Shown here: piece by piece, positions 1-7,689 of the stretch
Layout of the letters: every line of letters starts with the position of its first letter
Position numbering within the stretch: position 1 is the stretch's first letter
Source of the DNA: Spartobacteria bacterium UBA6821
GTDB taxonomy: Bacteria; Verrucomicrobiota; Verrucomicrobiia; Chthoniobacterales; UBA6821
NCBI GenBank assembly: GCA_002452515.1
Contig: DKEN01000079.1
Coordinates: 1 to 22,291, forward strand
Length of the DNA: 22,291 nucleotides
Direction of reading: 5' to 3'
Position numbers and translations under genes: made by a program
Notes under the pieces: model-generated
The model's database searches: none
Told to the model about the DNA's origin: nothing
Seen by the model: the letters and a program-made list of their open reading frames with translations, nothing else

Positions 1-62
1 TTGAACTCGGGCGTGCCCACGCCGCTCGCCCTTCACATTCTTTCAGGGCTGCCTACGGCAGT

Positions 63-93
63 CCTACCTGCTCCCGCCAGTCGTAGGTTTTTT
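63..93 (+). terminator. Likely rho-independent terminator of an upstream gene
   Basis: CCTACCTG (63-70) pairs with CAG and GTAGG (78-80 and 83-87, with a 2-nt bulge), and six T residues follow directly at 88-93. This is the normal layout of an intrinsic terminator for a plus-strand gene lying before the window. Further short inverted repeats sit on both sides (10-23, 49-61, 122-136). Confidence 0.5.
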
Positions 94-369
94 GCGCGGG
101 TCGGCGGTGCTGCTCGTTCGACGTAGGAAAACTACGCCCTCACTCTCGTGCCTTGCCCCGCATCAAAACTTCCTGCGCCTAGATGCGGAGAGAGTTGTTA
201 GGGACTTGTCTAAACTCGGGAAACGACATAGTGAGGACACTATGCAAGCATGCAAACGCAGCGCTGAATTCTTGGAAGTTCGTTTTTCCACTTCAGGGCA
301 TGCGGGGTTGTGCGATTTTTATATAAACAATTTTTTGTCTAATCACTGCTTAGACTCCTACACACAACA
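94..369. other. Gene-poor leader before the HNH gene
   Basis: I see no convincing gene here. A 93-codon frame crosses the stretch, but it runs through hairpins, is rich in Arg and Ser with no domain-like pattern, and overlaps the HNH start. CGTAG (122-126) pairs with CTACG (132-136) around a GAAAA loop. From about 300 the DNA turns AT-rich, which may hold the promoter of the HNH gene, but no clear -35/-10 pair stands out. Confidence 0.4.
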
Positions 370-708
370 ATGAACATTTGGGGTATTCCAGAATGGCTTG
401 AGCGTGAAGTAAAAGAGAGAGACAAGGCGTGCGTGTACTGTGGCATTCAGATGATAGAAAAAGTGCCACAAGGCGGGCAGAGGAAAACCGCAGCAACATG
501 GGAACATATTATCAATGACGCACAGATTATTACTCGCGAAAATATTGCCCGATGTTGTGCAGCATGTAATTCAAGCAAGGGGCAAAAGAAGCTAGCTGTC
601 TGGATTCATTCACCATATTGCGTGGTGTTGGGAATCACGAAAGATTCAGTAGCTGAAGTCGTGAAACAGGCTCTTCGTAAAGAAATAGTAGATGAACAGA
701 ACGTCTAA
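370..708 (+). CDS. Small HNH endonuclease domain protein
   Basis: This 112-residue protein has the layout of a zinc-stabilised HNH nuclease of the McrA/HNH_5 type. A first Cys pair lies at CVYCG (C21, C24), the catalytic His follows in WEHI (H46), then N58 in ENIA and a second Cys pair in CAACNSSKG (C63, C66). Family knowledge says such domains bind one zinc through the two Cys pairs and cut DNA through the His with a divalent metal. The whole protein is essentially the nuclease domain, with no recognition domain visible, so the target is unknown. There is no good Shine-Dalgarno sequence; the ATG at 370 is the only reasonable start. It is isolated, AT-richer than its neighbours and flanked by hairpin-rich DNA, so it may be accessory or transferred (inference). 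The HNH assignment is firm; the role is open. Confidence 0.85.
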   Translation: MNIWGIPEWLEREVKERDKACVYCGIQMIEKVPQGGQRKTAATWEHIINDAQIITRENIARCCAACNSSKGQKKLAVWIHSPYCVVLGITKDSVAEVVKQALRKEIVDEQNV

Positions 709-717
709 CGAATTACT

Positions 718-752
718 GATACGAATACTTGCGGTTTTAGAGTATTCGCATC
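718..752. terminator. Stem-loop between convergent genes
   Basis: CGAATACT (722-729) pairs with AGTATTCG (741-748). Across one mismatch, GAT (718-720) pairs with ATC (750-752), giving a stem of about 12 bp with an 11-nt loop. It starts 10 nt after the HNH stop and lies between two genes that face each other, so a terminator role is likely, but no T-run follows on either strand. Confidence 0.45.
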
Positions 753-797
753 GCATCTCTCACTTCAGAACATTAACCCGTTCCGAAAAACTGACTT

Positions 798-1838
798 TTA
801 CTCCCAAAGTGGTTTGATCAGATTTGCAGCGCGGCGGTAGAGGGCGTGCTGGCTGCTCCGGGAAAGCTCAGAGAGCAGGAGTTCGCTGATTTCTTCTTTT
901 GGTGCACGGAGCGATCGGGTTGCACTGGAGAAATGTTCTCCGGCGCTTGAGATCACGAAGCGGTTGGTGTCGGTCTCTCTCACAACCTCAAATTGTGCGG
1001 TGGAGGATTTCAGTTGCAACCGACTGATGCTGACTCCTGCTGTCTCCCTCAGCGTGACCATGATGGAGTCGCCTTGGGCATCCTGGAAGTGAGGATGCTT
1101 ACCATTCATGGTGAGTTGCCATTCGAGCCTCTCCGCCAACCATCCGATGAAGAGCAACGCCGTGGTGCGGAATCTGGGAGCATGATCGAGCTCGATGGAT
1201 TTTAGGGATTGCAACTCCGGCAACGCGCACGAGGCATCGAAGATACCGGCGACCGCCTGACGTAACGCGAGTGAACGAGTCCAGTTCAGATCACAGAGAA
1301 TGGTGCGGGCCTCGGTAACGGAGGCGATTTTTTCCACGAGTTCGAACTGTTCCTTCAACGCACTCCACGGCTGGCTGTCAAAGAGCAGGCGGTCCACCCA
1401 ACGCCAGAGCCTTCCATCAATAGGCGGCCTAAAGTTCGCCTGCCACCAGAGGATCAGGGGAAGGTCAGAGTCGAGATGGGAAAAGACGACACTCTGGAGA
1501 GATCGTGCCGCTTCGCCGCAGAGTTGGAAGGAAAGTTGTTCACTGCAGACTTCACCACCCTTTGCTCCGCGCAGGTAGCAGTTCATGCTGATCCATGCCT
1601 CCGCACTGCTACCGGGAGCTTTTGGGTCCGCCTGGATAAGCAGCGATCTCATGGCGTGTTCCCCCGCGAGTTCCTGGATCACGCCAGCATTCTCTTCAAG
1701 CGAACCCTCCTTCTCGCTGTAGATGGCAAGGTTGATGAGGGAGGCGCGGGTTTTGCTTTCTCCGCTATCTTCCCAAAGTCTTCCGAGAGCTTTTTCAATC
1801 CCGCCGATCGGCACGGGGATGCCTGGGATGAAGCTCAT
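798..1838 (-). CDS. opcA: OpcA, glucose-6-phosphate dehydrogenase assembly protein
   Basis: OpcA-family proteins assist assembly or redox activation of glucose-6-phosphate dehydrogenase, best known in cyanobacteria and actinobacteria. This 346-residue protein has the family features: a RSLLIQ segment in the N-terminal half, LPLILWWQ at residues 126-133, followed by an RLWRWVDRLLFD segment and a C-terminal domain. I chose the ATG at 1838 because its ATG shares the sequence ATGA with the TGA of zwf, and GGAGAAG lies a few bases upstream. A longer frame reaching to 1898 would run 60 bp into zwf and is unlikely. The gene directly follows zwf on the same strand, so the two are almost certainly co-transcribed and translationally coupled, which supports the assignment. 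It is the last gene of the minus-strand unit and faces the HNH gene. Confidence 0.9.
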   Translation of the reverse strand: MSFIPGIPVPIGGIEKALGRLWEDSGESKTRASLINLAIYSEKEGSLEENAGVIQELAGEHAMRSLLIQADPKAPGSSAEAWISMNCYLRGAKGGEVCSEQLSFQLCGEAARSLQSVVFSHLDSDLPLILWWQANFRPPIDGRLWRWVDRLLFDSQPWSALKEQFELVEKIASVTEARTILCDLNWTRSLALRQAVAGIFDASCALPELQSLKSIELDHAPRFRTTALLFIGWLAERLEWQLTMNGKHPHFQDAQGDSIMVTLRETAGVSISRLQLKSSTAQFEVVRETDTNRFVISSAGEHFSSATRSLRAPKEEISELLLSELSRSSQHALYRRAANLIKPLWE

Positions 1839-3373
1839 ATTCTTCTCCAAATGACACCGTGGCGTGCCGCGAGAGCCGTAGCTTCCGCAGGACCCCACGA
1901 ACCGGCGGAATGGAAGGTAAGGTCATCGGAACGGGTCTTCCAGGCGTCCTCAATACCATCCACAAAGGCCCAGGCTTCCTCAACCTCGTCGCGACGCGCG
2001 AAGAGGGTGGCATCCCCAGACATGGCATCCAGCAGAAGTCGCTCGTAGGCTTCCGGAGTGGCTTTTCCAAAGGATGTGCCATAATGAAAGTCCATCTTCA
2101 CCTGCTCGATGCGCAGGCTGGAGCCGGGACGCTTGGCACTCATGCGCAGGGAGATGCCCTCATCCGGTTGGATCCTGATGACGAGAACATTCTGCTCCAG
2201 ACTCTCCTCATTCTGGTTGAAGAGAACGCGGGGAACCGCCTTGAAGGTAATGGCGATTTCACTGCCTCCCTTGGGCACTCGTTTGGCCGTTCTGATAAAG
2301 AAGGGAACGCCTGCCCAGCGCCAGTTGTCGATGTTCACTTGAAGGGCCACATAGGTCTCCGTGGTGGAGTCCTTGGGCACGCCATCGGCATCACGATAGC
2401 CCGGCACCGGTTGGCCGTTGATGAGACCCTCCTTGTACTGGGCGCGGACGACATGCTTGAAGACATCGTCTCCCTTGAGCGGACGGAGAGAACGGAGGAC
2501 CTTGACCTTCTCATCACGGATGGCATCGGCACCGAGGCTGGTGGGTGGTTCCATGGCCGTAAGGGTCAGCAACTGCAGTAGGTGATTCTGGACCATGTCG
2601 CGCATGGCGCCCGATTTGTCATAGTATCCGGCGCGGCCCTCGACCCCGAGCGGTTCCACCGCAGTGATCTGCACATGGTCGATGTGGTTGGAATTCCAGA
2701 GCGACTCGAAAATCGAGTTGGCGAAGCGCATGACCATGATGTTCTGCGCAGTCTCCTTCCCCAGATAATGATCGATGCGGTAGGTGTCGCGCTCGGGGAA
2801 AACTTCGTTGACGAGAGAGTTGAGTTCTTGGGCACTCTTGAGGTCGGTGCCGAACGGTTTTTCGACAATGACACGCGACCAACTTCCCTCAACTGCCTTA
2901 CTGAGTCCACTCTCACGGAGGTTGCTGAGAATGACCGGAAACTGATCGGGAGCGACGGCGAGGTAAAAGAGGCAATTGCCCCGCGTGCCGTGCTGTTGAT
3001 CGGCTTCTTTAATCACATGGGCGAGATTCTTGTATCCATCCAAATCATCAAAAGAGCTCTGGTGATAGATGATGGAGGAGGCAAAGCTCTTCCAGAGATC
3101 GTCACTGAGCGGTGTGCGTGAGAATTTGCGTGCCGAGTTCTGCAGTTCCTTGCGGAACTCCTCGGTGGTTTTTTCACGTCGGGCAAAGCCGATGATGTTG
3201 ATTGCTGGAGGAAGCGCTCCTTCGGCGGCCAGATTATAAAGCGCCGGGATGAGCTTACGATGCGTCAGATCTCCGGTTGCTCCGAAGATGACGAGCGTGC
3301 AGGGCTCGGGTTCAAGCCGATTGGAGATGCCCTCGCGGAGCGGGTTCTGGGTGAGTGGAGTTGCCGGATTCAT
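1835..3373 (-). CDS. zwf: Glucose-6-phosphate 1-dehydrogenase
   Basis: This 512-residue enzyme oxidises glucose 6-phosphate to 6-phosphogluconolactone with NADP (or NAD) and opens the oxidative pentose phosphate pathway. The nucleotide-binding motif GATGDLTHRK is at residues 31-40, EKPFG at 171-175, and the substrate and catalytic motif RIDHYLGKE at 199-207 carries the active-site His (H202). The length is normal for the bacterial enzyme and the whole protein looks intact. A stretch of about 20 residues precedes the first strand, and no alternative start exists downstream before the Rossmann motif. No strong Shine-Dalgarno sequence precedes the ATG at 3373. The TGA overlaps the opcA ATG. A 126-bp gap separates it from the fused phosphatase-SHMT gene upstream on the same strand, so it may have its own promoter or be the second gene of that unit. 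Confidence 0.97.
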   Translation of the reverse strand: MNPATPLTQNPLREGISNRLEPEPCTLVIFGATGDLTHRKLIPALYNLAAEGALPPAINIIGFARREKTTEEFRKELQNSARKFSRTPLSDDLWKSFASSIIYHQSSFDDLDGYKNLAHVIKEADQQHGTRGNCLFYLAVAPDQFPVILSNLRESGLSKAVEGSWSRVIVEKPFGTDLKSAQELNSLVNEVFPERDTYRIDHYLGKETAQNIMVMRFANSIFESLWNSNHIDHVQITAVEPLGVEGRAGYYDKSGAMRDMVQNHLLQLLTLTAMEPPTSLGADAIRDEKVKVLRSLRPLKGDDVFKHVVRAQYKEGLINGQPVPGYRDADGVPKDSTTETYVALQVNIDNWRWAGVPFFIRTAKRVPKGGSEIAITFKAVPRVLFNQNEESLEQNVLVIRIQPDEGISLRMSAKRPGSSLRIEQVKMDFHYGTSFGKATPEAYERLLLDAMSGDATLFARRDEVEEAWAFVDGIEDAWKTRSDDLTFHSAGSWGPAEATALAARHGVIWRRI

Positions 3374-3484
3374 GAAAATGGATCAAGGATGAAAGATTCG
3401 GGTCACTGCAAGAGAGCAAAGAGAGGGAGGATACTACTCTTCAGTGGCCGTCATGGGATTTTAATCAGTGTTTCCTTATGCAGC

Positions 3485-3515
3485 GTTCCCTTAAGGCCCT
3501 TAAGGAAGCGGGAAC
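3485..3515. other. Stem-loop over the SHMT stop codon
   Basis: GTTCCC (3485-3490) pairs with GGGAAC (3510-3515). The interior holds two CCTTAAGG palindromes that can fold further. The structure spans the end of the SHMT coding region and its TAA at 3500-3502. There is no T-run on the minus strand, so it may be an attenuator or mRNA-end hairpin rather than a clean terminator. Confidence 0.3.
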
Positions 3516-5224
3516 TGTGCTGTAAAGGCGGTGACTTTGCGACGCAGCTCCGCAAGGGCCGCCTCGTCGTGCCGTGCCTGAAGTCCTGCATGAATGAAGT
3601 CGGCGACCTGCATCATTTCCTCTTCCTTGAGTCCGCGTGTCGTCATGGCCGGGGTACCGAGACGGATGCCACCTGTCTTGGTGATCGGTTCGGTGTCGAA
3701 GGGAATGGCGTTCTTGTTAACGGTGATGGCTGCCTTGTCGAGGGCTTCCTGCGCCTCCAGACCATTAATGCCATTGGGTCGGAGGTCGACAAGGAGGACA
3801 TGGTTGTCTGTGCCTCCGGAACTGATGGTGTAACCAAGCATGGAGAGGCGTGCGGCGAGAGCCTTGGCGTTGAGGACAATCTGCCGGGCGTACTGCTTGA
3901 ACTCCGGCTGAAGTGCCTCGTGGAGACAGACCGCCTTGGCTGCGATCACATGCATGAGAGGGCCTCCCTGAACGCCAGGGAATACCTGAGCATCAATTTT
4001 CTTGGCGTACTGTTCCTTGCAGAGAATGAGGCCGGATCGGGGACCACGGAGACTCTTGTGGGTCGTTGTGGTAACAAAGTCCGCATACGGGATGGGGCTT
4101 GGATGGGCACCGCCGGCGACAAGTCCGGCAATGTGGGCCATGTCGATGAACAGATAGGCTCCGACAGAGTCAGCAATCGAGCGCAGACGGGCAAAGTCGA
4201 TAGTACGCGGATACGCAGAGGCGCCAGCGGTGATCATTTTTGGCTTCACGGCCTCCGCCTGAACGGCAAGGGCTTCGTAATCAATGCGACCGTCGGCTTG
4301 TGAGACGCCATAGTGGACAACCTCGTAGAGTTTTCCGGAAAAATTGGCCTTGTGTCCGTGGGTCAGGTGTCCTCCATGGGCAAGATCCATGGTGAGGATT
4401 CTATCGCCGGGTTGAAGCACGCTGAAGTAGACGGCCATGTTTGCCTGACTGCCGCTGTGGGGCTGGACATTGGCATGCTCGGCACCGAAGAGTTGCTTGG
4501 CGCGTTCGATGGCGAGTCTTTCGACGATATCAACGTACTCGCAACCGCCATACCAGCGTCGTCCGGGATAACCTTCGGCGTATTTGTTGGTGAGGCAGGA
4601 TCCCTGCGCTTCCATCACGGCCTGACTCGTGAAGTTTTCTGAAGCGATGAGTTCGATGTGTTCAAGTTGGCGATGATGTTCGGCGGCAATGGCCTCGGCG
4701 ATTTGGGGGTCGGTCTCGGCGAGCGGAAGTGTAGTGCGTTGTGTCTTGGACATGGAAAAGGTAAGAGCGTAAGATTGATCCACAAAAGTAAGTATTTGTG
4801 CCAGCGCGCTTTTTATGATGTCGCGGCAGTGTTTGTAGGAAGAGATTCCTTGACCGATCGGATCCGTCACATCTCCACCCGATCGGGTAAACTCACCAAG
4901 CACGCGAATCTTGGATTCATGCTCGGGAAAAAAGAGATTCATCAATCGCTTGTGATCCCTGGTCATGGTGATGATATGCGTACAATTGGAAAGGAGTACT
5001 TCGGTGACCGGTTGACTACGGAAGGAGTTCAGGTTGATTCTCTCCTCGGCCATTGTGCTCACCGCCTGCCCGGTGGCTCTCTCCCCACGCTGCGCACTGA
5101 TTCCCGCCGAAAGTACGGTGATGTCATCCAACCTCATGCGCTCCCTGAGGAAGTTCCTCATGAGCGCCTCGGCCATGGGGCTGCGGCAGGTATTGCCGGT
5201 ACAGACAAAGAGGATTGTCTTCAC
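3500..5224 (-). CDS. glyA: Fused LMW phosphatase (YwlE-like) and serine hydroxymethyltransferase
   Basis: A single open frame encodes two complete domains. Residues 1 to about 150, counted from a GTG start at 5224, form a low-molecular-weight phosphatase with the P-loop CTGNTCRSP (C8, R14) and the general-acid DP motif (D121). The Thr in the loop (T12) matches the Thr that gives Bacillus YwlE its protein-arginine-phosphatase specificity. From residue 158 (ATG at 4753) a full-length SHMT follows, with the PLP-binding lysine in [10 protein letters not shown] (K390). SHMT converts serine and tetrahydrofolate to glycine and methylene-tetrahydrofolate. No stop separates the domains, the linker is only about seven residues, and the ATG at 4753 has no Shine-Dalgarno sequence, so a fusion protein is likely. 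The frame extends up to 5332, but that part crosses the likely promoter; GTG 5224 starts right at the phosphatase and has GGAAAGAAGAG upstream. SHMT made separately from 4753 remains possible. Confidence 0.85.
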   Translation of the reverse strand: MKTILFVCTGNTCRSPMAEALMRNFLRERMRLDDITVLSAGISAQRGERATGQAVSTMAEERINLNSFRSQPVTEVLLSNCTHIITMTRDHKRLMNLFFPEHESKIRVLGEFTRSGGDVTDPIGQGISSYKHCRDIIKSALAQILTFVDQSYALTFSMSKTQRTTLPLAETDPQIAEAIAAEHHRQLEHIELIASENFTSQAVMEAQGSCLTNKYAEGYPGRRWYGGCEYVDIVERLAIERAKQLFGAEHANVQPHSGSQANMAVYFSVLQPGDRILTMDLAHGGHLTHGHKANFSGKLYEVVHYGVSQADGRIDYEALAVQAEAVKPKMITAGASAYPRTIDFARLRSIADSVGAYLFIDMAHIAGLVAGGAHPSPIPYADFVTTTTHKSLRGPRSGLILCKEQYAKKIDAQVFPGVQGGPLMHVIAAKAVCLHEALQPEFKQYARQIVLNAKALAARLSMLGYTISSGGTDNHVLLVDLRPNGINGLEAQEALDKAAITVNKNAIPFDTEPITKTGGIRLGTPAMTTRGLKEEEMMQVADFIHAGLQARHDEAALAELRRKVTAFTAQFPLP

Positions 5225-5267
5225 TGTAGACTCTTCTTTCCAAAGGGGTGGATACGCATGGCATTTT

Positions 5268-5295
5268 AGCTTAAGAGTTACACCCTTGAAGTCAA
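5268..5295 (-). promoter_or_regulatory. Candidate promoter of the phosphatase-SHMT gene
   Basis: On the minus strand TTGACT (5295-5290) is followed after 16 bp by TAAGCT (5273-5268), with TAAAAT close behind. This lies 44-71 bp upstream of the GTG at 5224. The -35 box is good and the -10 box is poor, so this is a moderate call. Confidence 0.35.
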
Positions 5296-5317
5296 TCCGC
5301 GGAAGAACCCATTTGCT

Positions 5318-5336
5318 AAAATTGTTACGCAATTTT
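5318..5336. promoter_or_regulatory. Inverted repeat in a divergent promoter region
   Basis: AAAATTG and CAATTTT flank TTACG, a perfect 7-bp inverted repeat. It lies in the 139-bp gap between the divergent phosphatase-SHMT gene and the small gene at 5364. TTGTTA inside it could serve as a -35 box for the plus-strand gene. An operator is plausible, but no regulator can be named. Confidence 0.35.
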
Positions 5337-5363
5337 AATTAAATAAGTAACATTGCATAAAAA

Positions 5364-5771
5364 ATGTTAGATAAAATATCCGCTGTAAGTGCTCGGGATG
5401 ATTTTTTTAATGACACTAGGGATGTTCAGTGCTACATTTACCACTTAACTGATATGCAACGCAAAAGTGCTTTCTCCCGCAGACTTCCAGATCTGGTAAC
5501 CGAAGAACTGGTAGCAGTTCTTTCAAAAAAAGGAGCCTCCTTTGAGTTTAAGCAACTCTTCGACATCATTCATGAGCGTCTCAAGAAGAGAAATGCAGCG
5601 AGTGGCGGGGAAGAAATGCTTCGACTTCGAGCCTACGAAAAACTCCAACATCTTGTTTCCCGTAATATGGTCAAGAAGACTGGTAAAAAATACAAGGGAT
5701 TAGCGGCGCTTGCTAATGCTCTTGTCCCTGCCGAGCCTATTCCCAGTAAGGCTGCCGCGGAAGCTGCCTGA
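5364..5771 (+). CDS. Unknown small basic protein, possibly winged-helix
   Basis: I do not recognise the family. The 135-residue protein has an acidic and polar N-terminus, a helical, charge-rich middle (about residues 30-95) and then a segment reading LVSRNMVKKTGKKYKGL (about 96-112). That segment resembles the last helix and beta-wing of a winged helix-turn-helix domain. The tail is Ala- and Pro-rich (AEPIPSKAAAEAA) and probably disordered. No membrane segment or signal peptide is visible. The ATG follows a run of A without a Shine-Dalgarno sequence, and a possible promoter overlaps the inverted repeat at 5318-5336, so the leader would be very short. It lies 32 bp before nuoA on the same strand, so the two could be co-transcribed. 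A DNA-binding role is a guess from the wing-like motif; existence of the gene is well supported by its protein-like composition. Confidence 0.75.
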   Translation: MLDKISAVSARDDFFNDTRDVQCYIYHLTDMQRKSAFSRRLPDLVTEELVAVLSKKGASFEFKQLFDIIHERLKKRNAASGGEEMLRLRAYEKLQHLVSRNMVKKTGKKYKGLAALANALVPAEPIPSKAAAEAA

Positions 5772-5803
5772 TTTTACAGGGTAGAATTTATTCTTTGCAC
5801 GCG

Positions 5804-6196
5804 ATGACGATCCAGCCACCCACTGGCGAATACGAATCACTGTTCATCCATGTGATTGTGGCGGTAGGTTTTGCCCTGACCACTTGGATTGGAAGTCTGC
5901 TCTTGGGACGTATCGGAAGACGCTACGGTGTCAAGGATGTGGCCTACGAGTGCGGTATGTTGCCTGAACCGGGTGCGCAACCGCGTTTCAGCGTTAAATT
6001 TTACCTCGTGGCGATGCTTTTCATCCTCTTTGATATTGAAATCGTTTTTCTCTATCCTTGGGCTGTGGTTTACCGTGAGTTCACTGCGATCTTCGGGGTG
6101 CAGATCCTCTGGACACTGACGAGTTTCACCGTGGTTCTGCTTGTCGGCTATATTTACGCCATCAAGAAAGGTGCGCTCGACTGGTCGCGCAACTGA
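5804..6196 (+). CDS. nuoA: NADH-quinone oxidoreductase subunit A
   Basis: NuoA is a small membrane subunit of respiratory complex I, near the quinone site at the junction with the peripheral arm. This 130-residue protein has three predicted membrane helices (about residues 14-36, 64-86 and 98-118). Family hallmarks are YECG (48-51) and the conserved acidic helix RFSVKFYLVAM...FDIEIVFLYPWA (61-87). The start is uncertain: ATG 5804 is used here, while TTG 5795 in the same frame adds three residues, and neither has a good ribosome binding site. In most bacteria nuoA opens a nuoA-N operon, but here it is followed by a stem-loop and a tRNA, so it is split from the other nuo genes, at least on this side. 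Length and conserved residues look normal, so it is probably functional. Confidence 0.95.
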   Translation: MTIQPPTGEYESLFIHVIVAVGFALTTWIGSLLLGRIGRRYGVKDVAYECGMLPEPGAQPRFSVKFYLVAMLFILFDIEIVFLYPWAVVYREFTAIFGVQILWTLTSFTVVLLVGYIYAIKKGALDWSRN

Positions 6197-6210
6197 GAAG
6201 TATTTTTTGA

Positions 6211-6234
6211 CCATCGTTTAAAATCAAACGATGG
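6211..6234. terminator. Stem-loop after nuoA
   Basis: CCATCGTTT (6211-6219) and AAACGATGG (6226-6234) form a perfect 9-bp stem with a 6-nt loop, 14 nt after the nuoA stop. It is followed by TATCTT rather than a clean T-run. It probably ends the nuoA transcript before the tRNA gene. Confidence 0.55.
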
Positions 6235-6283
6235 TATCTTGACCTTGGAGTTCTATTCATTAGGATGACGGGCCAGTTTTTTA

Positions 6284-6375
6284 GGAAGGGTGGCTGAGCC
6301 CGGTCGAAGGCACTCGACTCGAAATCGAGCGTGGGGTTATTCCCACCGTGGGTTCGAATCCCACCCCTTCCGCCA
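6284..6375 (+). tRNA. tRNA-Ser(CGA)
   Basis: The 92-nt gene folds as a class II tRNA. The acceptor stem pairs GGAAGGG with CCCTTCC, followed by discriminator G and an encoded CCA. The anticodon stem CTCGA/TCGAG encloses the loop CTCGAAA with anticodon CGA at 6320-6322, which reads the serine codon UCG. The long variable arm (GTGGGG...CCCAC) is typical of tRNA-Ser, and the T arm is GTGGG-TTCGAAT-CCCAC. A T-run at 6395-6400 may end transcription. Confidence 0.95.
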
Positions 6376-6703
6376 ACGCTCTAACGGAGTAAGATTTTTT
6401 AAGTGATGGGACGAGAGCCTGGGTTCGATCAGCAAGCCACGAGGTGGCAAATCTAGCGAGCAAAGCCTTTTGTGAATGGGAGAGACAATTCGTTAGAAGC
6501 AATCACAAGGAGCTAAGAACGCCTCTGCTGACTAATAACGCTGTTCCGGGAGTTGCTGCAGGCTTCTTGAGGGCTCCTAAAAACCTGCTCGTCAGGCCGC
6601 ATCAATTTCCAAAGAGCAAGTAGGATTATACCCCATAGTGCCAAACAGGACTCAAAGGCATCTTGGTAACGGAGAGAATGCCAACCATCAAACGAACAAA
6701 CTT
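6376..6703. other. Noncoding stretch after tRNA-Ser
   Basis: About 330 bp without a credible gene. A TGGGTTCGA stretch near 6429 weakly echoes the tRNA T arm (which reads TGGGTTCGAATCCC), as an old integration scar might, but no integrase or clear direct repeat is present. TCTAACG at 6380 and CGTTAGA at 6491 form a distant 7-bp inverted repeat. The promoter for the secreted protein at 6704 presumably lies in the later part. Confidence 0.35.
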
Positions 6704-7165
6704 ATGAAAATCACAACTGCGACACGCACACTTCTTACGACATCCCTTTTTGCAGCAGGAGGTCTTCTGGGGCAAAGCACGAATCAGGGAAGATTGGCAC
6801 AGGATTTTGATAAAACCAGTTTGCAAATTCAGGGAGATGCGAAAGATGCCAAGGACTATACTTTTTCTGAAAAAGATAAATTCACGAAGGCGATGAAATG
6901 TGACCTAGCAAAAGTGAATGAGAGTATCGATACATTGGATGCAAGGATCAATACTGCTTCTGCATCAACGAAGGCCGAAGCTGAATCCAAACTGGATGCG
7001 CTCCGGGTGAAATCGAAAGAGTTGGCTAATCAGATTGATGCGGTTCCGAAAGCCACGGAATCAACTTGGGAAGGTGTGAAAACGGACACAAAAGATTCCT
7101 ATAGCAAATTAAAAAGTGAGGTTGCCCGCGAGAGGCAATGGATCAGTAAAAAAATTGGCGCATAA
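6704..7165 (+). CDS. Secreted coiled-coil protein of unknown function
   Basis: This 153-residue protein begins with a typical Sec signal peptide (KIT...RTLLTTSLFAAGGLLGQS, cleavage near residue 25). The rest is hydrophilic and strongly helical. From about residue 65 to 130 it shows heptad-like spacing of small and hydrophobic residues in a Lys-, Glu-, Ala- and Ser-rich sequence, consistent with a coiled coil. There is no lipobox and no later membrane segment, so a periplasmic location is expected. The frame extends upstream to a GTG at 6638, but the signal peptide fits the ATG at 6704; no clear Shine-Dalgarno sequence is present. Similar small periplasmic coiled-coil proteins exist in several Gram-negative groups without an assigned function. 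I do not propose one. An ORF follows 23 bp later and may share the transcript. Confidence 0.8.
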   Translation: MKITTATRTLLTTSLFAAGGLLGQSTNQGRLAQDFDKTSLQIQGDAKDAKDYTFSEKDKFTKAMKCDLAKVNESIDTLDARINTASASTKAEAESKLDALRVKSKELANQIDAVPKATESTWEGVKTDTKDSYSKLKSEVARERQWISKKIGA

Positions 7166-7188
7166 TTTCTAGATCCAATTCCTAAGCC

Positions 7189-7602
7189 ATGAGCCGAGAT
7201 ATTTTTCAAACACGCGAGACAGCAGTGCTAGATCGCCCGAGGGTAGAAGTAGTAGGTCAGGATCGAAGGATTCTGAAAAAGATCACAGAGCGTCTGACTA
7301 AATCCATCAATGTCGATGAATGGAATTATTATCATCGTATTGCAGGGACGGCTGATAAAAAGGCAGCCAGGGAATGCCGGGCTATTAGATTTACGGGGCG
7401 CAACCTCTCCGCAATTACCCAACCGACTGGGATACATGCCAGGCCCGATTCCTCCGCCGTAGTTGCAGGGAGTATTCATTTCGGAAGGACAAGTCGCTGC
7501 CCCGCGCAGAAACTTGCTTTAGGAGAGTATCTCTCCTGGGATGGGAAGTGCTTTACAGTTAGGGATGAGCAACAGTTTCACTCGATCTATAAGCATCAAT
7601 GA
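7189..7602 (+). CDS. Hypothetical protein, uncertain gene
   Basis: A 137-codon frame starts at ATG 7189, 23 bp after the secreted coiled-coil gene. I do not recognise the product. The first 60 residues look protein-like, with charged helical segments such as RRILKKITERLTKSI and DEWNYYHRIAG. The later part is rich in Arg, Ser and Gly and ends KCFTVRDEQQFHSIYKHQ. There is no signal peptide or membrane segment, and three scattered cysteines (C62, C103 and C120) form no metal motif. Codon use shows more rare-type codons (AGG, CTA, ATA) than its neighbours, and no Shine-Dalgarno sequence is visible. It may be a real orphan gene, a decayed gene or chance. Its position right behind another plus-strand gene is the main support. 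Confidence 0.45.
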   Translation: MSRDIFQTRETAVLDRPRVEVVGQDRRILKKITERLTKSINVDEWNYYHRIAGTADKKAARECRAIRFTGRNLSAITQPTGIHARPDSSAVVAGSIHFGRTSRCPAQKLALGEYLSWDGKCFTVRDEQQFHSIYKHQ

Positions 7603-7689
7603 ATGTTCATGCTTCCCACAGAGTGAGTGGTGGTGTCCGGATTTCTGTTTTAAAATTGTGAAGCTCCTGATGATAAAAACCATAGCATG

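Noticed and set aside
92..373. 93-codon frame before the HNH gene
   Set aside because: It runs through hairpins, has an unlikely Arg/Ser-rich product and overlaps the HNH start.
700..760. Integron attC site after the HNH gene, suggested by GTCTAAC at 702-708
   Set aside because: No matching GTTRRRY end follows at a suitable distance, and the GTTAGGG near 196 does not fit the consensus.
3260..4303. 347-codon plus-strand frame opposite zwf and SHMT
   Set aside because: It lies antisense to two clearly conserved genes and has no domain pattern.
4753..5332. Start of the fused protein at ATG 5332
   Set aside because: The extra 36 residues cross the candidate promoter and are not phosphatase-like; GTG 5224 begins exactly at the domain.
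6376..6500. Integrated element scar downstream of tRNA-Ser
   Set aside because: Only TGGGTTCGA resembles the tRNA; no direct repeat of the tRNA 3' end and no integrase are seen.
6281..6502. 73-codon minus-strand frame containing GVGFEPTVGITPRSISSRVP
   Set aside because: It is the antisense translation of tRNA-Ser, a well-known spurious database protein.
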